A stretch of 64,000 nt of DNA from Janibacter sp. HTCC2649 (GTDB lineage Bacteria > Actinomycetota > Actinomycetes > Actinomycetales > Dermatophilaceae). A program made the translations under genes and the position numbers. The notes under the pieces are model-generated. The model saw only the letters and a program-made list of their open reading frames with translations, had not been told where the DNA came from and did not search any database. Shown piece by piece: positions 44,172 through 52,403 of the stretch. Where the stretch lies: the NCBI RefSeq assembly GCF_000152705.1, contig NZ_CH672413.1, forward strand, positions 4,157,783 to 4,221,782. The letters run 5' to 3'. Within the stretch, counting starts at the first letter, position 1. The number at the start of each line of letters is the position of its first letter.

Positions 44172-44821
44172 GCGCACCCCGACGCCGCCTGGGCGTGATG
44201 GGTGGGACGTTCGATCCCATCCACCACGGCCACCTCGTGGCTGCCTCGGAGGTGCAGTCGCACTTCGGTCTCGACGAGGTCATCTTCGTGCCGACGGGAC
44301 AGCCGTGGCAAAAGGCCGAGCGCACGGTCAGTGAACCCGAGCACCGCTACCTCATGACGGTCATCGCGACCGCGTCGAACCCGCGCTTCCAGGTGAGCCG
44401 CGTCGACGTCGACCGCGAGGGCCCGACCTACACGATCGACACCCTGCGCGACCTGCGCGCGCAGCACCCCGATGACGAGCTGTTCTTCATCACCGGCGCC
44501 GATGCCCTCGCCCAGATCCTGTCGTGGAAGGACATCGACGAGCTCTGGGACCTTGCGCACTTCATCGGGGTCACGCGCCCCGGCTACGAGCTGTCCGAGT
44601 CCGGACTTCGGCAAGACCGTGTCACCCTTCAAGAGGTGCCGGCCATGGCCATCAGCTCCACCGACTGCCGGGAGCGGGTCGCCGACGGCGAACCGGTCTG
44701 GTACCTCGTGCCGGACGGCGTCGTCCAGTACATCAACAAACACCATCTGTATGCCGCGGCGCAGGATGCGTCGACCGACGCACCGTCCGCAGCACCCAAG
44801 GAGTCTCGTGCCCGCCACTGA
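44168..44821 (+). CDS. nadD: Nicotinate-nucleotide adenylyltransferase
   Basis: NadD makes deamido-NAD from nicotinate mononucleotide. The protein has [19 protein letters not shown] (the HxGH nucleotidyltransferase motif), [19 protein letters not shown] and [10 protein letters not shown]. The start is unusual: the only standard codon near the domain is GTG 44195, which leaves just Val before MGG. CTG 44168 has GAGGG seven bases upstream, overlaps the previous stop as CTGA and gives a normal N-terminus. rsfS overlaps its 3' end by 14 bp. Confidence 0.9.
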   Translation: MSAPRRRLGVMGGTFDPIHHGHLVAASEVQSHFGLDEVIFVPTGQPWQKAERTVSEPEHRYLMTVIATASNPRFQVSRVDVDREGPTYTIDTLRDLRAQHPDDELFFITGADALAQILSWKDIDELWDLAHFIGVTRPGYELSESGLRQDRVTLQEVPAMAISSTDCRERVADGEPVWYLVPDGVVQYINKHHLYAAAQDASTDAPSAAPKESRARH

Positions 44822-45185
44822 CCGTTCCCTCGAGCTTGCTCGCGCCGCCGCCCACGCAGCGTCGGAGAAGCTCGCCACCACCATCGTCGGCATCGACGTG
44901 AGCGAGCAGCTCGCGATCACCGACATCTTCGTCATCGCCTCCGCAGAGTCCGAGCGACAGGTCGGCGCCATCGTCGACGAGGTCGAGGACTCCCTGCGGG
45001 CCATGGGTTCCAAGCCCGTGCGCCGCGAGGGTCAGCGTGACGGCCGGTGGGTCCTCATCGACTTCGGCGACATCGTCGTCCACGTCCAGCACGACGACGA
45101 GCGCGAGTTCTATGAGCTCGAGCGTCTCTGGAAGGACTGCCCCGAGGTCGACCTCGGCGCGGTGGGCACGGAGCAGCAGGCCTGA
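44808..45185 (+). CDS. rsfS: Ribosomal silencing factor RsfS
   Basis: RsfS binds L14 and blocks subunit joining in starvation. The 125-residue protein has [23 protein letters not shown] and [30 protein letters not shown], the DUF143 core. The GTG at 44808 follows AAGGAG within nadD. The nadD-rsfS-phosphatase order is the standard actinobacterial one. Confidence 0.94.
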   Translation: MPATDRSLELARAAAHAASEKLATTIVGIDVSEQLAITDIFVIASAESERQVGAIVDEVEDSLRAMGSKPVRREGQRDGRWVLIDFGDIVVHVQHDDEREFYELERLWKDCPEVDLGAVGTEQQA

Positions 45186-45187
45186 CG

Positions 45188-45865
45188 GTGGCTGGCGCCA
45201 ACACCAGCCTGATGAACGTCGGTGCCCCCCGACGCCTCATCGTGCTCCGACACGGCGAGACCAGCCACAACGCCGCCGGCGTCTGGCAGGGGCAGCTCGA
45301 CTCGCCCCTGTCCGAACGCGGACTGGCCCAGGCCGCGGCGGCCGCTGAGGCACTCGTGGCCTTCAAGCCGGTGCGCGTCGTCGCCTCCGACCTGTCCCGA
45401 GCGGCAGTGACGGGCGAGACGGTCGCGCGCGTGGACGGCATACCCTTCTGCACCGACGAACGCTTCCGTGAGATACATGCGGGTGCCTGGCAGGGCCTCA
45501 CGGGCGACGAGGTCCGTGAGGGCTACCCCGAGGACATGGACAAGCTACTGCGTGGCGAGGACTTCAAGCGCGGCGGCCACGGTGAGTCGGTCGCCGACGT
45601 CGCCCTGCGGTGCCGCGCCGGTGTCGACGCCCTGCTCGAGACCCTCGAGTCGGGGGAGTGTGCCGTCATCGCCACGCACGGCGTCGCGGGTCGTGCTCTC
45701 GCGGCCGACCTCGTCGGCATCGACCAACGCACGTCGTGGATCGCCCTCGGTGGCCTCGGCAACTGCCACTGGGTCGAACTCACCGAAGGCCGCGCGGGGT
45801 GGCGGATCCAGACCTGGAACCACTCGGCGGCAACCGCTCCGGCCCGTGATTCCGGGGTTGCCTGA
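45188..45865 (+). CDS. Histidine phosphatase family protein (GpgP-like)
   Basis: This 225-residue phosphoglycerate-mutase-fold enzyme has the phospho-His motif LIVLRHGETSHNAAG, the second His in IATHGVAGRAL and the acidic REIHAGAWQGL. In the same position mycobacteria encode GpgP, a glucosyl-3-phosphoglycerate phosphatase, so that is a reasonable guess, but the family is broad. The gene begins 2 bp after rsfS. A GTATGCCG octamer encodes Gly-Ile-Pro with an ATA codon at 45436. Confidence 0.87.
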   Translation: MAGANTSLMNVGAPRRLIVLRHGETSHNAAGVWQGQLDSPLSERGLAQAAAAAEALVAFKPVRVVASDLSRAAVTGETVARVDGIPFCTDERFREIHAGAWQGLTGDEVREGYPEDMDKLLRGEDFKRGGHGESVADVALRCRAGVDALLETLESGECAVIATHGVAGRALAADLVGIDQRTSWIALGGLGNCHWVELTEGRAGWRIQTWNHSAATAPARDSGVA

Positions 45866-45942
45866 CCCCGATTTGGTTGCGGAGCAGACCGCGTCGTAAA
45901 CTTCCGCAGTCGCCTTCGGGGGACGTCCCACCGGGGCAACTC

Positions 45943-46015
45943 GGGGCATTGGCGCAGTTGGTAGCGCGCTTCCATGGCATGGAAGAGGTCAGGAGTTCGA
46001 ATCTCCTATGCTCCA
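45943..46015 (+). tRNA. tRNA-Ala (anticodon GGC)
   Basis: 73 nt fold as a standard cloverleaf: acceptor GGGGCAT/ATGCTCC with the G3-U70 pair that identifies tRNA-Ala, anticodon stem CTTCC/GGAAG with loop ATGGCAT and anticodon GGC, and the T-loop GTTCGAATC. CCA is not encoded. Confidence 0.96.
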
Positions 46016-46021
46016 CCGAAG

Positions 46022-46055
46022 AGAAGGGGCCGGACACATCGTGTCCGGCCCTTCT
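46022..46055 (+). terminator. tRNA-Ala terminator
   Basis: AGAAGGGGCCGGACAC pairs with GTGTCCGGCCCTTCT (one bulge) around ATC, directly after the tRNA. Confidence 0.75.
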
Positions 46056-46100
46056 TCCATTCCATGTCGTGTTCCGGCTCGTCGGGAGGACACTCGACCC

Positions 46101-46781
46101 ATGGGTGCAGACGACCCGGTGACCGCCGGGGAGGCGAGCTCGAGCCCACCGCCTCGGCCGGAGTTGGCGACGATGCTCGCCACCGAACACTGGAGCCTGC
46201 TCGGGACCCGCTCGATGACGTGGAGCGAGATCATGAGCCGGATCTCGATCCTGCTCACTGTGATGTCGGCATTCCTCGTCGTGCTCGCCCTCGTGGCCCA
46301 AGGTGTCGGCTTTGACCGATCTCTCCTGGGCCTGGGGATCGGCTTTGCCGCAGCCTCTCTTGTCGTGGGCAGCCTCACCGCTCTCCGGGTGGGGCTTGCC
46401 AGCCAGGAGGATGCGCAGCTCATCCGGGCCATGAACCGACTGAGGGCGGCCTATGTCGAACTTGCTCCGGAGATCGAGCCCTATCTGACGGCGTCGACCA
46501 AGGACGACCAAGCGGGGCTCATGGCGACCTACACCCTCGGCAACCGGCGACCGATGCTCGTGCACATCGTCGGCAGCACCACGTTCTTCGTCATCGTCAT
46601 CAACACCCTCGTGGCGGGGACGCTCGGCGCCCTCGTCGGCGCCGCGGCTCAGGAAACCACGTGGCTCACGGTGGCGTGCGGGGTCGGTGCGGCGCTGGCT
46701 TGGTTCGCGCTGCAACTCGAGGTGACACGTCGTATGTTCGGCGTGCCCTTCGAGGACGTGCGCTTCCCCTCGGGCACCTGA
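46101..46781 (+). CDS. Hypothetical four-helix membrane protein
   Basis: This 226-residue protein has two membrane pairs (ISILLTVMSAFLVVLALVAQGVG and SLLGLGIGFAAASLVVGSLTAL; FFVIVINTLVAGTLGALVGAA and LTVACGVGAALAWFALQL), with a cytosolic helical stretch between them (EDAQLIRAMNRLRAAYVELAPEI). The ATG at 46101 has GGGAGGA upstream; longer frames run into the tRNA terminator. I recognise no named function. It is followed by a large bidirectional hairpin. Confidence 0.7.
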   Translation: MGADDPVTAGEASSSPPPRPELATMLATEHWSLLGTRSMTWSEIMSRISILLTVMSAFLVVLALVAQGVGFDRSLLGLGIGFAAASLVVGSLTALRVGLASQEDAQLIRAMNRLRAAYVELAPEIEPYLTASTKDDQAGLMATYTLGNRRPMLVHIVGSTTFFVIVINTLVAGTLGALVGAAAQETTWLTVACGVGAALAWFALQLEVTRRMFGVPFEDVRFPSGT

Positions 46782-46790
46782 GCGCCAAGT

Positions 46791-46878
46791 GGGCACCGTG
46801 CGCGGCAAAGGCGTGGTCCCTCGAACCGCGCACGCTCAGCAGGGCGTGACCAGAGGTCGTTTGCCGCGCCCCGTGCCC
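46791..46878. terminator. Large bidirectional hairpin
   Basis: The arms 46791-46809 and 46860-46878 match at 17 of 19 positions; the 50-base loop has its own smaller stems. They lie between the membrane-protein stop and the converging SDR stop. Confidence 0.55.
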
Positions 46879-46898
46879 GGGCTGCCCGACTCGTGGGG

Positions 46899-47741
46899 TC
46901 AGGGCTTGTCGTCGGGAACGCCCTTCGCGAGGAACTTGCGCTGCGCCTTGCGGCCCTGCTCGAAGACCTGCGGGGCCAGCCTGAGCGCCACCCGCGGGAA
47001 GGTGTCACCGAAACGCACGAGACCACCGCGCCACTTGGGCAGCGTCGTCACCGGCTTCGGGTGATCGAGGACGTGGGCCACGGCGGCAATGACCTCCGAC
47101 GTCTGGAGCAACTTGCCGGAGAACGACAGCGCCGACTGCGGGTCCTCCAGCTTGTCGTGGAGCATCGGCGTCCAGATGCCGTCGGGGCAGATGCACGAGA
47201 TGTCGATCCCGTCGATGCCGGCCAGCCGCAGGTCGGTGAGCGTGCTGAGGCTGAAGCCGATCGCGGCGTGCTTCGACGCGGCATACACCGCTTCTCCCGG
47301 GACGGCCGTCAGGCCGGCGAGCGAGACGATGTTGACGACGTGACCGACGCCCTCGCCGGAGTCACGCATCGCGGCGATGGCGGCCAGGATGCCGTTCATC
47401 ATGCCGATGGCGTTGACCTCGACCATCAGCCGTCGTTGCTCCTCCGACTGCTCCCAGGCGGGACCAGTGATGAGGACGCCGGCGTTGTTGACCCACACGT
47501 CGATGCGACCGGCGCGGGCGAGTGCGGCGTCTCGGGCCGCGAGGACCTGCTTCTCGTCGCGCACGTCGACGACCCGCCAGCCGGCCGCGCCGATCTCGTC
47601 CGCGCTCGCCCTGGCAGCCGCCTCGTCGAGGTCGGTGACGAGCACGTCGTAGCCGCGGGTGACGAGCAGTCGGGCGATCTCCTTGCCGAGCCCCCGGCCC
47701 GAGCCCGTGACGACGGCGCCGCGGCGCGCACCGGTGCTCAT
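46899..47741 (-). CDS. Short-chain dehydrogenase/reductase
   Basis: This 280-residue classical SDR has the NAD(P) motif VVTGSGRGLGKEIARLL, NNAGVL, the catalytic Ser in VNIVSLAG and the YAASKHAA Tyr/Lys pair. The acidic residue after strand 2 (LVTDLDEA) suggests NAD preference. It shares a 4-bp start/stop overlap with the metallo-hydrolase, so both act in one operon headed by an AraC regulator. The substrate is unknown; alcohols, hydroxy-acyl or steroid-like molecules are typical. Confidence 0.88.
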   Translation of the reverse strand: MSTGARRGAVVTGSGRGLGKEIARLLVTRGYDVLVTDLDEAAARASADEIGAAGWRVVDVRDEKQVLAARDAALARAGRIDVWVNNAGVLITGPAWEQSEEQRRLMVEVNAIGMMNGILAAIAAMRDSGEGVGHVVNIVSLAGLTAVPGEAVYAASKHAAIGFSLSTLTDLRLAGIDGIDISCICPDGIWTPMLHDKLEDPQSALSFSGKLLQTSEVIAAVAHVLDHPKPVTTLPKWRGGLVRFGDTFPRVALRLAPQVFEQGRKAQRKFLAKGVPDDKP

Positions 47742-48898
47742 CGACGACCCGCCGTGATCGTGCCGTACGAGATGCCGCCGTGGACGTGGGTGGGCAGGAC
47801 CGGCCAGAACCTCTTCCACGGCGCGAGCTCGGTCGAGGGGAGGATCTGCAGCCAGCGGGGGTCCTTCTTGCTCGGGTCCGCCATGATCTTCTCCTTGATC
47901 ATCGAGTCGTACTGGTCGAGCGAGTCCTCGAGCGTGTTGGAGTTCGGGCAGATCTCGCGGCCGTAGATCTCGTGATACTTGCGCACGCCGGGGATCTTCG
48001 AGAGCTCGGGCTGCCAGTTGTCGAGCGAGATGCCGTTCTCGGACGAGACCCACACGCCGTCGGGGGTGTTGATGCACAGGGAGTGGTTGCCGTCGGTGTG
48101 GCCGGGGGTCCACAGCAGGGTCAGGCCGGGGCCGAGCTCGATGTCCCCGGTGAAGGTCGCGAACATCGCCAGGTCGACACCGCTGAGGCCGTCCTCGACG
48201 TACCACGCCCACTGCATCGGGTGGAGCGACTGGAGGGTGGCGAGCTCGCGTTCGTGGACGAGCATCCGCGCCTTCCCGAAGATCGGCTCGCGCGGCGCCG
48301 ACTCGCCGGGGATGACGTCGGTCGAGCCGAGGATCATCCGCGGGTCCTGGACGTGGAGGTGGTCGAAGGTGCAGAAGTCGATGTCGTCGGCGCTGAGGCC
48401 GAGCTTGTCGAGGACGTCCTTGGGCTCGTTGTAGTACTTGAGCATCACGGCCTCGAGCACCTTGTTGGCGCCGGGGATGCCGTCGGCCAGGGCCTGGAGG
48501 TTCGCATAGAATGGCGCCTCGGCCGAGCCGGCCGGCACCGTCGGCTCGAACACGAGGGTGCGGGCCCTGCCGTCCCAGTCGTCGTACTGGACGACGATCA
48601 TCCGGTTGATCATCGAGATCAGGGGCAGGTGGGGCACGGTCACGGCGCCGTTGAAAGCGAACGACACGGGGTAGGGCGCTGCCGCGATGTCGACCGACCT
48701 CACCGCGTGCACCTGGCCCTGAGAGGCAAAACGCTTCTTGTATGCCGTGGCCGCGTCGCGGACCGCCTGCAGCCGAGCGCCGCGGGGCCAGACGTCGTGC
48801 ACCCCGTCGAACTCGGGGATGCTGCGAGCGCCGATGCTGGCGAGGTCGGTCGTGCTCGAGGCGGTCGTGCTCGAGGCGGTCGTGTCCAGGTCGGTCAT
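47738..48898 (-). CDS. MBL-fold metallo-hydrolase
   Basis: This 386-residue metallo-beta-lactamase-fold protein has the metal motif FDHLHVQDPR (HxHxxD without the final His), a later WTPGHTDGNHS metal His, and a long C-terminal part (WKRFWPVLPTHVHGG) that is conserved in a mycobacterial-type subgroup. Lactonase or thioesterase activity is usual for the fold, but neither is shown. The N-terminus has TTASSTTASSTTD repeats that come from a 15-bp tandem repeat in the DNA. It is cotranscribed with the SDR. Confidence 0.82.
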   Translation of the reverse strand: MTDLDTTASSTTASSTTDLASIGARSIPEFDGVHDVWPRGARLQAVRDAATAYKKRFASQGQVHAVRSVDIAAAPYPVSFAFNGAVTVPHLPLISMINRMIVVQYDDWDGRARTLVFEPTVPAGSAEAPFYANLQALADGIPGANKVLEAVMLKYYNEPKDVLDKLGLSADDIDFCTFDHLHVQDPRMILGSTDVIPGESAPREPIFGKARMLVHERELATLQSLHPMQWAWYVEDGLSGVDLAMFATFTGDIELGPGLTLLWTPGHTDGNHSLCINTPDGVWVSSENGISLDNWQPELSKIPGVRKYHEIYGREICPNSNTLEDSLDQYDSMIKEKIMADPSKKDPRWLQILPSTELAPWKRFWPVLPTHVHGGISYGTITAGRR

Positions 48899-48998
48899 CG
48901 TTCACTCCAGTGCTCGTATGTCGTGCAGCGTGCAGAAAGGGTGCCTCGGCGCCGCCGAGGACCCCCAGACTGCTCTCTGGATCAACGAAGAACTTGAC

Positions 48999-50015
48999 TC
49001 AGGACGACAACCCGGCCGCGTGCCGGACCTCGCGCGGGCTCTGGCCCTCCCAGCGCCGGACCGCGCGGCTGAGGGTCGACTGCTCGGCAAAACCGACGAG
49101 TGCGGCGATCTGGCTCATCGGCAGGTCCGTCATCGTGAGGTAGCGGCGGGCGGCCTCATGACGCACCTGGTCGAGCACCAGTTCGAAGGTGGTGTTCTCC
49201 TGCGCGAGGTGGCGCTGCAGGGTTCGGGGCTGGACCTGCAGGAGGCGAGCGGCCGTGTCCAGCGAGGGGTCGCTGTTGCCGAGCACCTCGGCCAGGGCCA
49301 GCCGGACGCGAGCCGCCACCGTGCGGGTGGGATTCTCGTGGCTGCGGAGGTGCTTGAGGGCCATTGCGTGGATCGCCGCATTGGCGCTCTCGAACGTGGC
49401 GTCCATCGTCGAGCGGTGGACTCGCAGCGCGGGCGTCTCACCGCCGAACTTGACCTCGGCCCCGAACGCCTCGACATAGCGGCTCACGGGGGACAGGGGT
49501 GCGTGCGGGATCTCGACGGAGCGCAGGCCATAGCGCTCGCCGATGAGGAAGGCGGCGACCTGGTGGAAGAGCGCCAGCCCGAGCTCGATGCCCTGGGGTG
49601 AGTAGGGCGACTGGCGCGGGTCCTTGCGATACGTCAGGGCCACCACGCCACGCACGCCGCGGGGGTCGGGCTCCACGCCGATGCTGAGGGCAGGGGAGTG
49701 GACGAAGATGAAGCTCGACGCGCACTCGACAGCCTCGGCCACCGTGGAGGAGGCCTCGATGGCCACCGCCATGGGCCCGAGGATGGTGATGTCCTGCGAG
49801 GTGGCGAGTCGCAGCCCGAGGTCAGGACAGTCGAGTTCGCGTGCCGTGACGTCGAGCATCCGGTCGTGGTCCGTGATCGACACGAGGGCGTCATCGTGGG
49901 CCAGGGCGCCGACATCGATGCCGAACCGCGCGTACAGCGCGTCGGGGTCACCGCCCAGTTCGCGCACCAACGGCGCAAAGCCACGCAGGCTGGCGGCACG
50001 AATCATCGGACCCAT
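48999..50015 (-). CDS. AraC family regulator with Arabinose_bd-type (VirS-like) domain
   Basis: This 338-residue regulator has an N-terminal ligand-binding domain (VRELGGDPDALYARFGID and ELGLALFHQVAAFLIG) and a C-terminal double helix-turn-helix: LDTAARLLQVQPRTLQRHLAQENTTF and the LPMSQIAALVGFAEQSTLSRAVRRWEGQSPREVR signature. The layout is that of VirS of mycobacteria, which controls the mymA operon of an FMO, an SDR and acyl enzymes. Here it precedes an MBL and an SDR in the same direction, and a MymA-like FMO lies 2.4 kb away. Confidence 0.87.
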   Translation of the reverse strand: MGPMIRAASLRGFAPLVRELGGDPDALYARFGIDVGALAHDDALVSITDHDRMLDVTARELDCPDLGLRLATSQDITILGPMAVAIEASSTVAEAVECASSFIFVHSPALSIGVEPDPRGVRGVVALTYRKDPRQSPYSPQGIELGLALFHQVAAFLIGERYGLRSVEIPHAPLSPVSRYVEAFGAEVKFGGETPALRVHRSTMDATFESANAAIHAMALKHLRSHENPTRTVAARVRLALAEVLGNSDPSLDTAARLLQVQPRTLQRHLAQENTTFELVLDQVRHEAARRYLTMTDLPMSQIAALVGFAEQSTLSRAVRRWEGQSPREVRHAAGLSS

Positions 50016-50063
50016 GCACAGCAGGCTAGGCCGAATCTGCCGCCGGCCCGCCCGATCGGTGAC

Positions 50064-50663
50064 TCAGGCTGGCCAGACGCCCGACGTGCCGCGGCGGTGC
50101 GAGTCGAGCAGGTGCGTGTCGACGATGCCGAGCGCCTCCATGAGGGCATACATCGTCGTCGGCCCGACAAACGCAAAACCCTTGCGCTTCAAGCCCTTCG
50201 ACAGGGCGAGCGACTCAGGCGAGGTGGTCGGCACGTCGGCGTACGTCTTCGGCCGCGGGGTGTCCGTGGGCTGGAAGGACCACACGTATGCCGCGAGGTC
50301 ACCGTCGGGGTCGTCGCGCAGTTCCAGCGTGGCCCGGGCGTTCTGGATCGTTGCGAGGATCTTGGCCCGGTTGCGGACGATGCCGGCGTCAGCCATGAGC
50401 CGCTCGTGGTCGTCATCGCCGAACTCGGCCACGGCCTCGGGGGAGAAGTCGGCAAAGGCCTCGCGGAAGGCTGGGCGCTTGCGCAGGATCGTCGCCCACG
50501 ACAGCCCCGACTGGAAGGCCTCGAGCGAGAGGCGCTCGAAGACGCCGCGCTCGTCTCGCACCGGCATACCCCACTCCGTGTCGTAGTAGTCGCGCAGCAT
50601 CGGGTCGACCGACGCCCACACCGGACGCGACAGCCCGTCGTCACCGACGACGATCTCGCTCAC
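50064..50663 (-). CDS. tag: DNA-3-methyladenine glycosylase I
   Basis: Tag removes 3-methyladenine from alkylated DNA. The 199-residue protein has YYDTEWGMPV (normally YHDTEWG; here His is Tyr), the catalytic/recognition region FQSGLSWATILRKRPAF and the zinc-ligand end VDTHLLDSHRRG. The GTG start overlaps the upstream PH-domain gene by 4 bp, so repair and membrane genes share a transcript. Confidence 0.93.
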   Translation of the reverse strand: MSEIVVGDDGLSRPVWASVDPMLRDYYDTEWGMPVRDERGVFERLSLEAFQSGLSWATILRKRPAFREAFADFSPEAVAEFGDDDHERLMADAGIVRNRAKILATIQNARATLELRDDPDGDLAAYVWSFQPTDTPRPKTYADVPTTSPESLALSKGLKRKGFAFVGPTTMYALMEALGIVDTHLLDSHRRGTSGVWPA

Positions 50664-51145
50664 GCGATGTCCTGGCGAGCTGCCACGACGGCCTCGACGA
50701 ACTCATGGGCGTCATCGACCGACACACCGAGGCGACCGCGCCGGTGCACGAGGGTCGCCATGGATCCGCCGACGCGGTAGGCCCACTTGCCACGGCCCTC
50801 CCAACGCACGCCCCAGCCGTGGCCGAAGCCGTTGACGTGGTCGCCCGCCCCCACATCGGTGATGTCCGCCATCGAGATCGTGCGCGACAGGACGGGATAG
50901 CCCACCGTGACCGCGCGATCCGTGACGGTGACCGTGACCGGACCCTTGGCGACGAGCCAGCCGAGGCCGACGAGAACGACGATGATCGCGAGCCCGAGGG
51001 CGATGGACCAACCGCCCATCGCGGCGACGAGGAGTCCGACGAGGACACCGACGGCGGCAACGATCGCACCGACGACGACCAGTGGCTTGGCGGGATGGGC
51101 GACGGACCGGTACCTGGGTGCTCCCAGTGCGGTCGGGTCGGACAT
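50660..51145 (-). CDS. Membrane protein with PH-like domain
   Basis: This 161-residue protein has two adjacent helices (PLVVVGAIVAAVGVLVGLLVAAM and IALGLAIIVVLVGLGWLVA) and then a small beta-rich PH-like domain (VTVTVTDRAVTVGYPVLSRTISMADITDV). Proteins of this shape are common in actinobacteria and their role is unknown. GGAAGG lies seven bases before the ATG at 51145. It begins 1 bp after the metallophosphoesterase stop and overlaps tag. Confidence 0.72.
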   Translation of the reverse strand: MSDPTALGAPRYRSVAHPAKPLVVVGAIVAAVGVLVGLLVAAMGGWSIALGLAIIVVLVGLGWLVAKGPVTVTVTDRAVTVGYPVLSRTISMADITDVGAGDHVNGFGHGWGVRWEGRGKWAYRVGGSMATLVHRRGRLGVSVDDAHEFVEAVVAARQDIA

Positions 51146-51146
51146 G

Positions 51147-52283
51147 TCAGGCCTTCCTCAGGGTGATGAGCGGGATCTCGGGTGCTGCGGCGACACGCAC
51201 CGGCGGCCCCCACGTGCCGGCACCGCGACTCGTGATGACGGGGACGCCGTCGATCACGGCGAACCCCTCAACCATGGGCTGTTGGAGCGGGACGAACAAC
51301 TCGAAGGGCCAGACCTGACCGCCGTGGGTGTGTCCGGACAGCTGCAGGTCGACGCCGAGGTTCTGCGAGTTCTGAGCCAGTCGGGGTTGGTGTGCCACAT
51401 AGAGCGTGAACGCATCGGCAGTGCCCGTGAGTGCCCGCTGCGGGTCGGGAGCGAACTCGCCGGTGCCCTCGTAGTCGTGCACGCCGGCGATCGAGATGGT
51501 CTCACCGTCGCGGGTGACGACCTCGGAGGTGTTGGTGAGAACCGTGATGCCGAGGCGCTTCCACTCGGCCACCCACTCCGCCGTCGAACCGGTGTAGATC
51601 TCGTGGTTGCCGGTGACGGCAAAGACGCCGAGCGGGGCGTCGAGGCCGGCCAGTGGAGCGATCTCGCTGCGGTGCCGGTCATAGGGCGCGTCGACGAGGT
51701 CTCCGCTGAGGACGACGATGTCGGGCCTGGCCGCGTTGACGCGGTCGACGACCTTCTGGGTGAAGTCGGAGCCGTGGACGATGCCGGCGTGAAGGTCGGT
51801 GACGAGCGCGACCGTCGTGCCGTCGAAGGACTGCGGCAGGGACGCCGACGTGTGCGTCGTCCTCGTGATCGTGGGGTCGGCTGCCGCCACGACGCCGTAT
51901 GCCGTTGTGCCCAGTGCCGCTGTCGTCACCAGGACCGCTGTGGCTCGGTTGACCCGCCGAAGGACCGTGCTGCGCTGCTCGCGAGCGGTGACGAGCCACG
52001 TGATGAGCGCGAGGAGCTGCGCCGCGGCCAGGCCAAGAGCGAGGTACAACGCGACCACGAGCCAGGTCAGCCCCAGCCAGGCCACGGGTCGCGTGTCATC
52101 GGCCGTGCCCCATCGGAGCCCGCCTGCCAGGGCGACCACGGCGAGGGCCGTCAGGGCCACGAGAACGGCCGTCACGGCATACCTCCACCGCGTCTGCCAA
52201 CCCGGCGCGACGACCAGGCGACGGTGCAACCAGAAGGTGAGCAGACCGACGACTGACACGGCGATGAGGGCAAAGAGGGCCAC
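51147..52283 (-). CDS. Membrane-anchored metallophosphoesterase
   Basis: This 378-residue protein has four or five N-terminal helices (about residues 1-135) followed by a calcineurin-like phosphoesterase domain: VALVTDLHAGIVHG, VVLSGDLVDAP, FAVTGNHEIYTG and LSGHTHGGQ, the full metal-binding set. Such proteins resemble YkuE-type enzymes, which may act on lipid or wall precursors. The start is GTG at 52283. It heads the operon MPE-PH-tag. Confidence 0.9.
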   Translation of the reverse strand: MALFALIAVSVVGLLTFWLHRRLVVAPGWQTRWRYAVTAVLVALTALAVVALAGGLRWGTADDTRPVAWLGLTWLVVALYLALGLAAAQLLALITWLVTAREQRSTVLRRVNRATAVLVTTAALGTTAYGVVAAADPTITRTTHTSASLPQSFDGTTVALVTDLHAGIVHGSDFTQKVVDRVNAARPDIVVLSGDLVDAPYDRHRSEIAPLAGLDAPLGVFAVTGNHEIYTGSTAEWVAEWKRLGITVLTNTSEVVTRDGETISIAGVHDYEGTGEFAPDPQRALTGTADAFTLYVAHQPRLAQNSQNLGVDLQLSGHTHGGQVWPFELFVPLQQPMVEGFAVIDGVPVITSRGAGTWGPPVRVAAAPEIPLITLRKA

Positions 52284-52403
52284 GCAGAAGTCCTGAAGTT
52301 GGCGGGGGTCGTGATGGAGGCCTCATGCTGCCACGGTGCAAGGACACGCTCATCCGTGGTCTCATGGTGGCTCTGTTTCGTGCCCACAGGGGAGAAGGCT
52401 GAC

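Noticed and set aside
46791..46878. Second RNA gene in the gap before the SDR gene
   Set aside because: It is explained by one long hairpin between converging genes; no promoter was seen.
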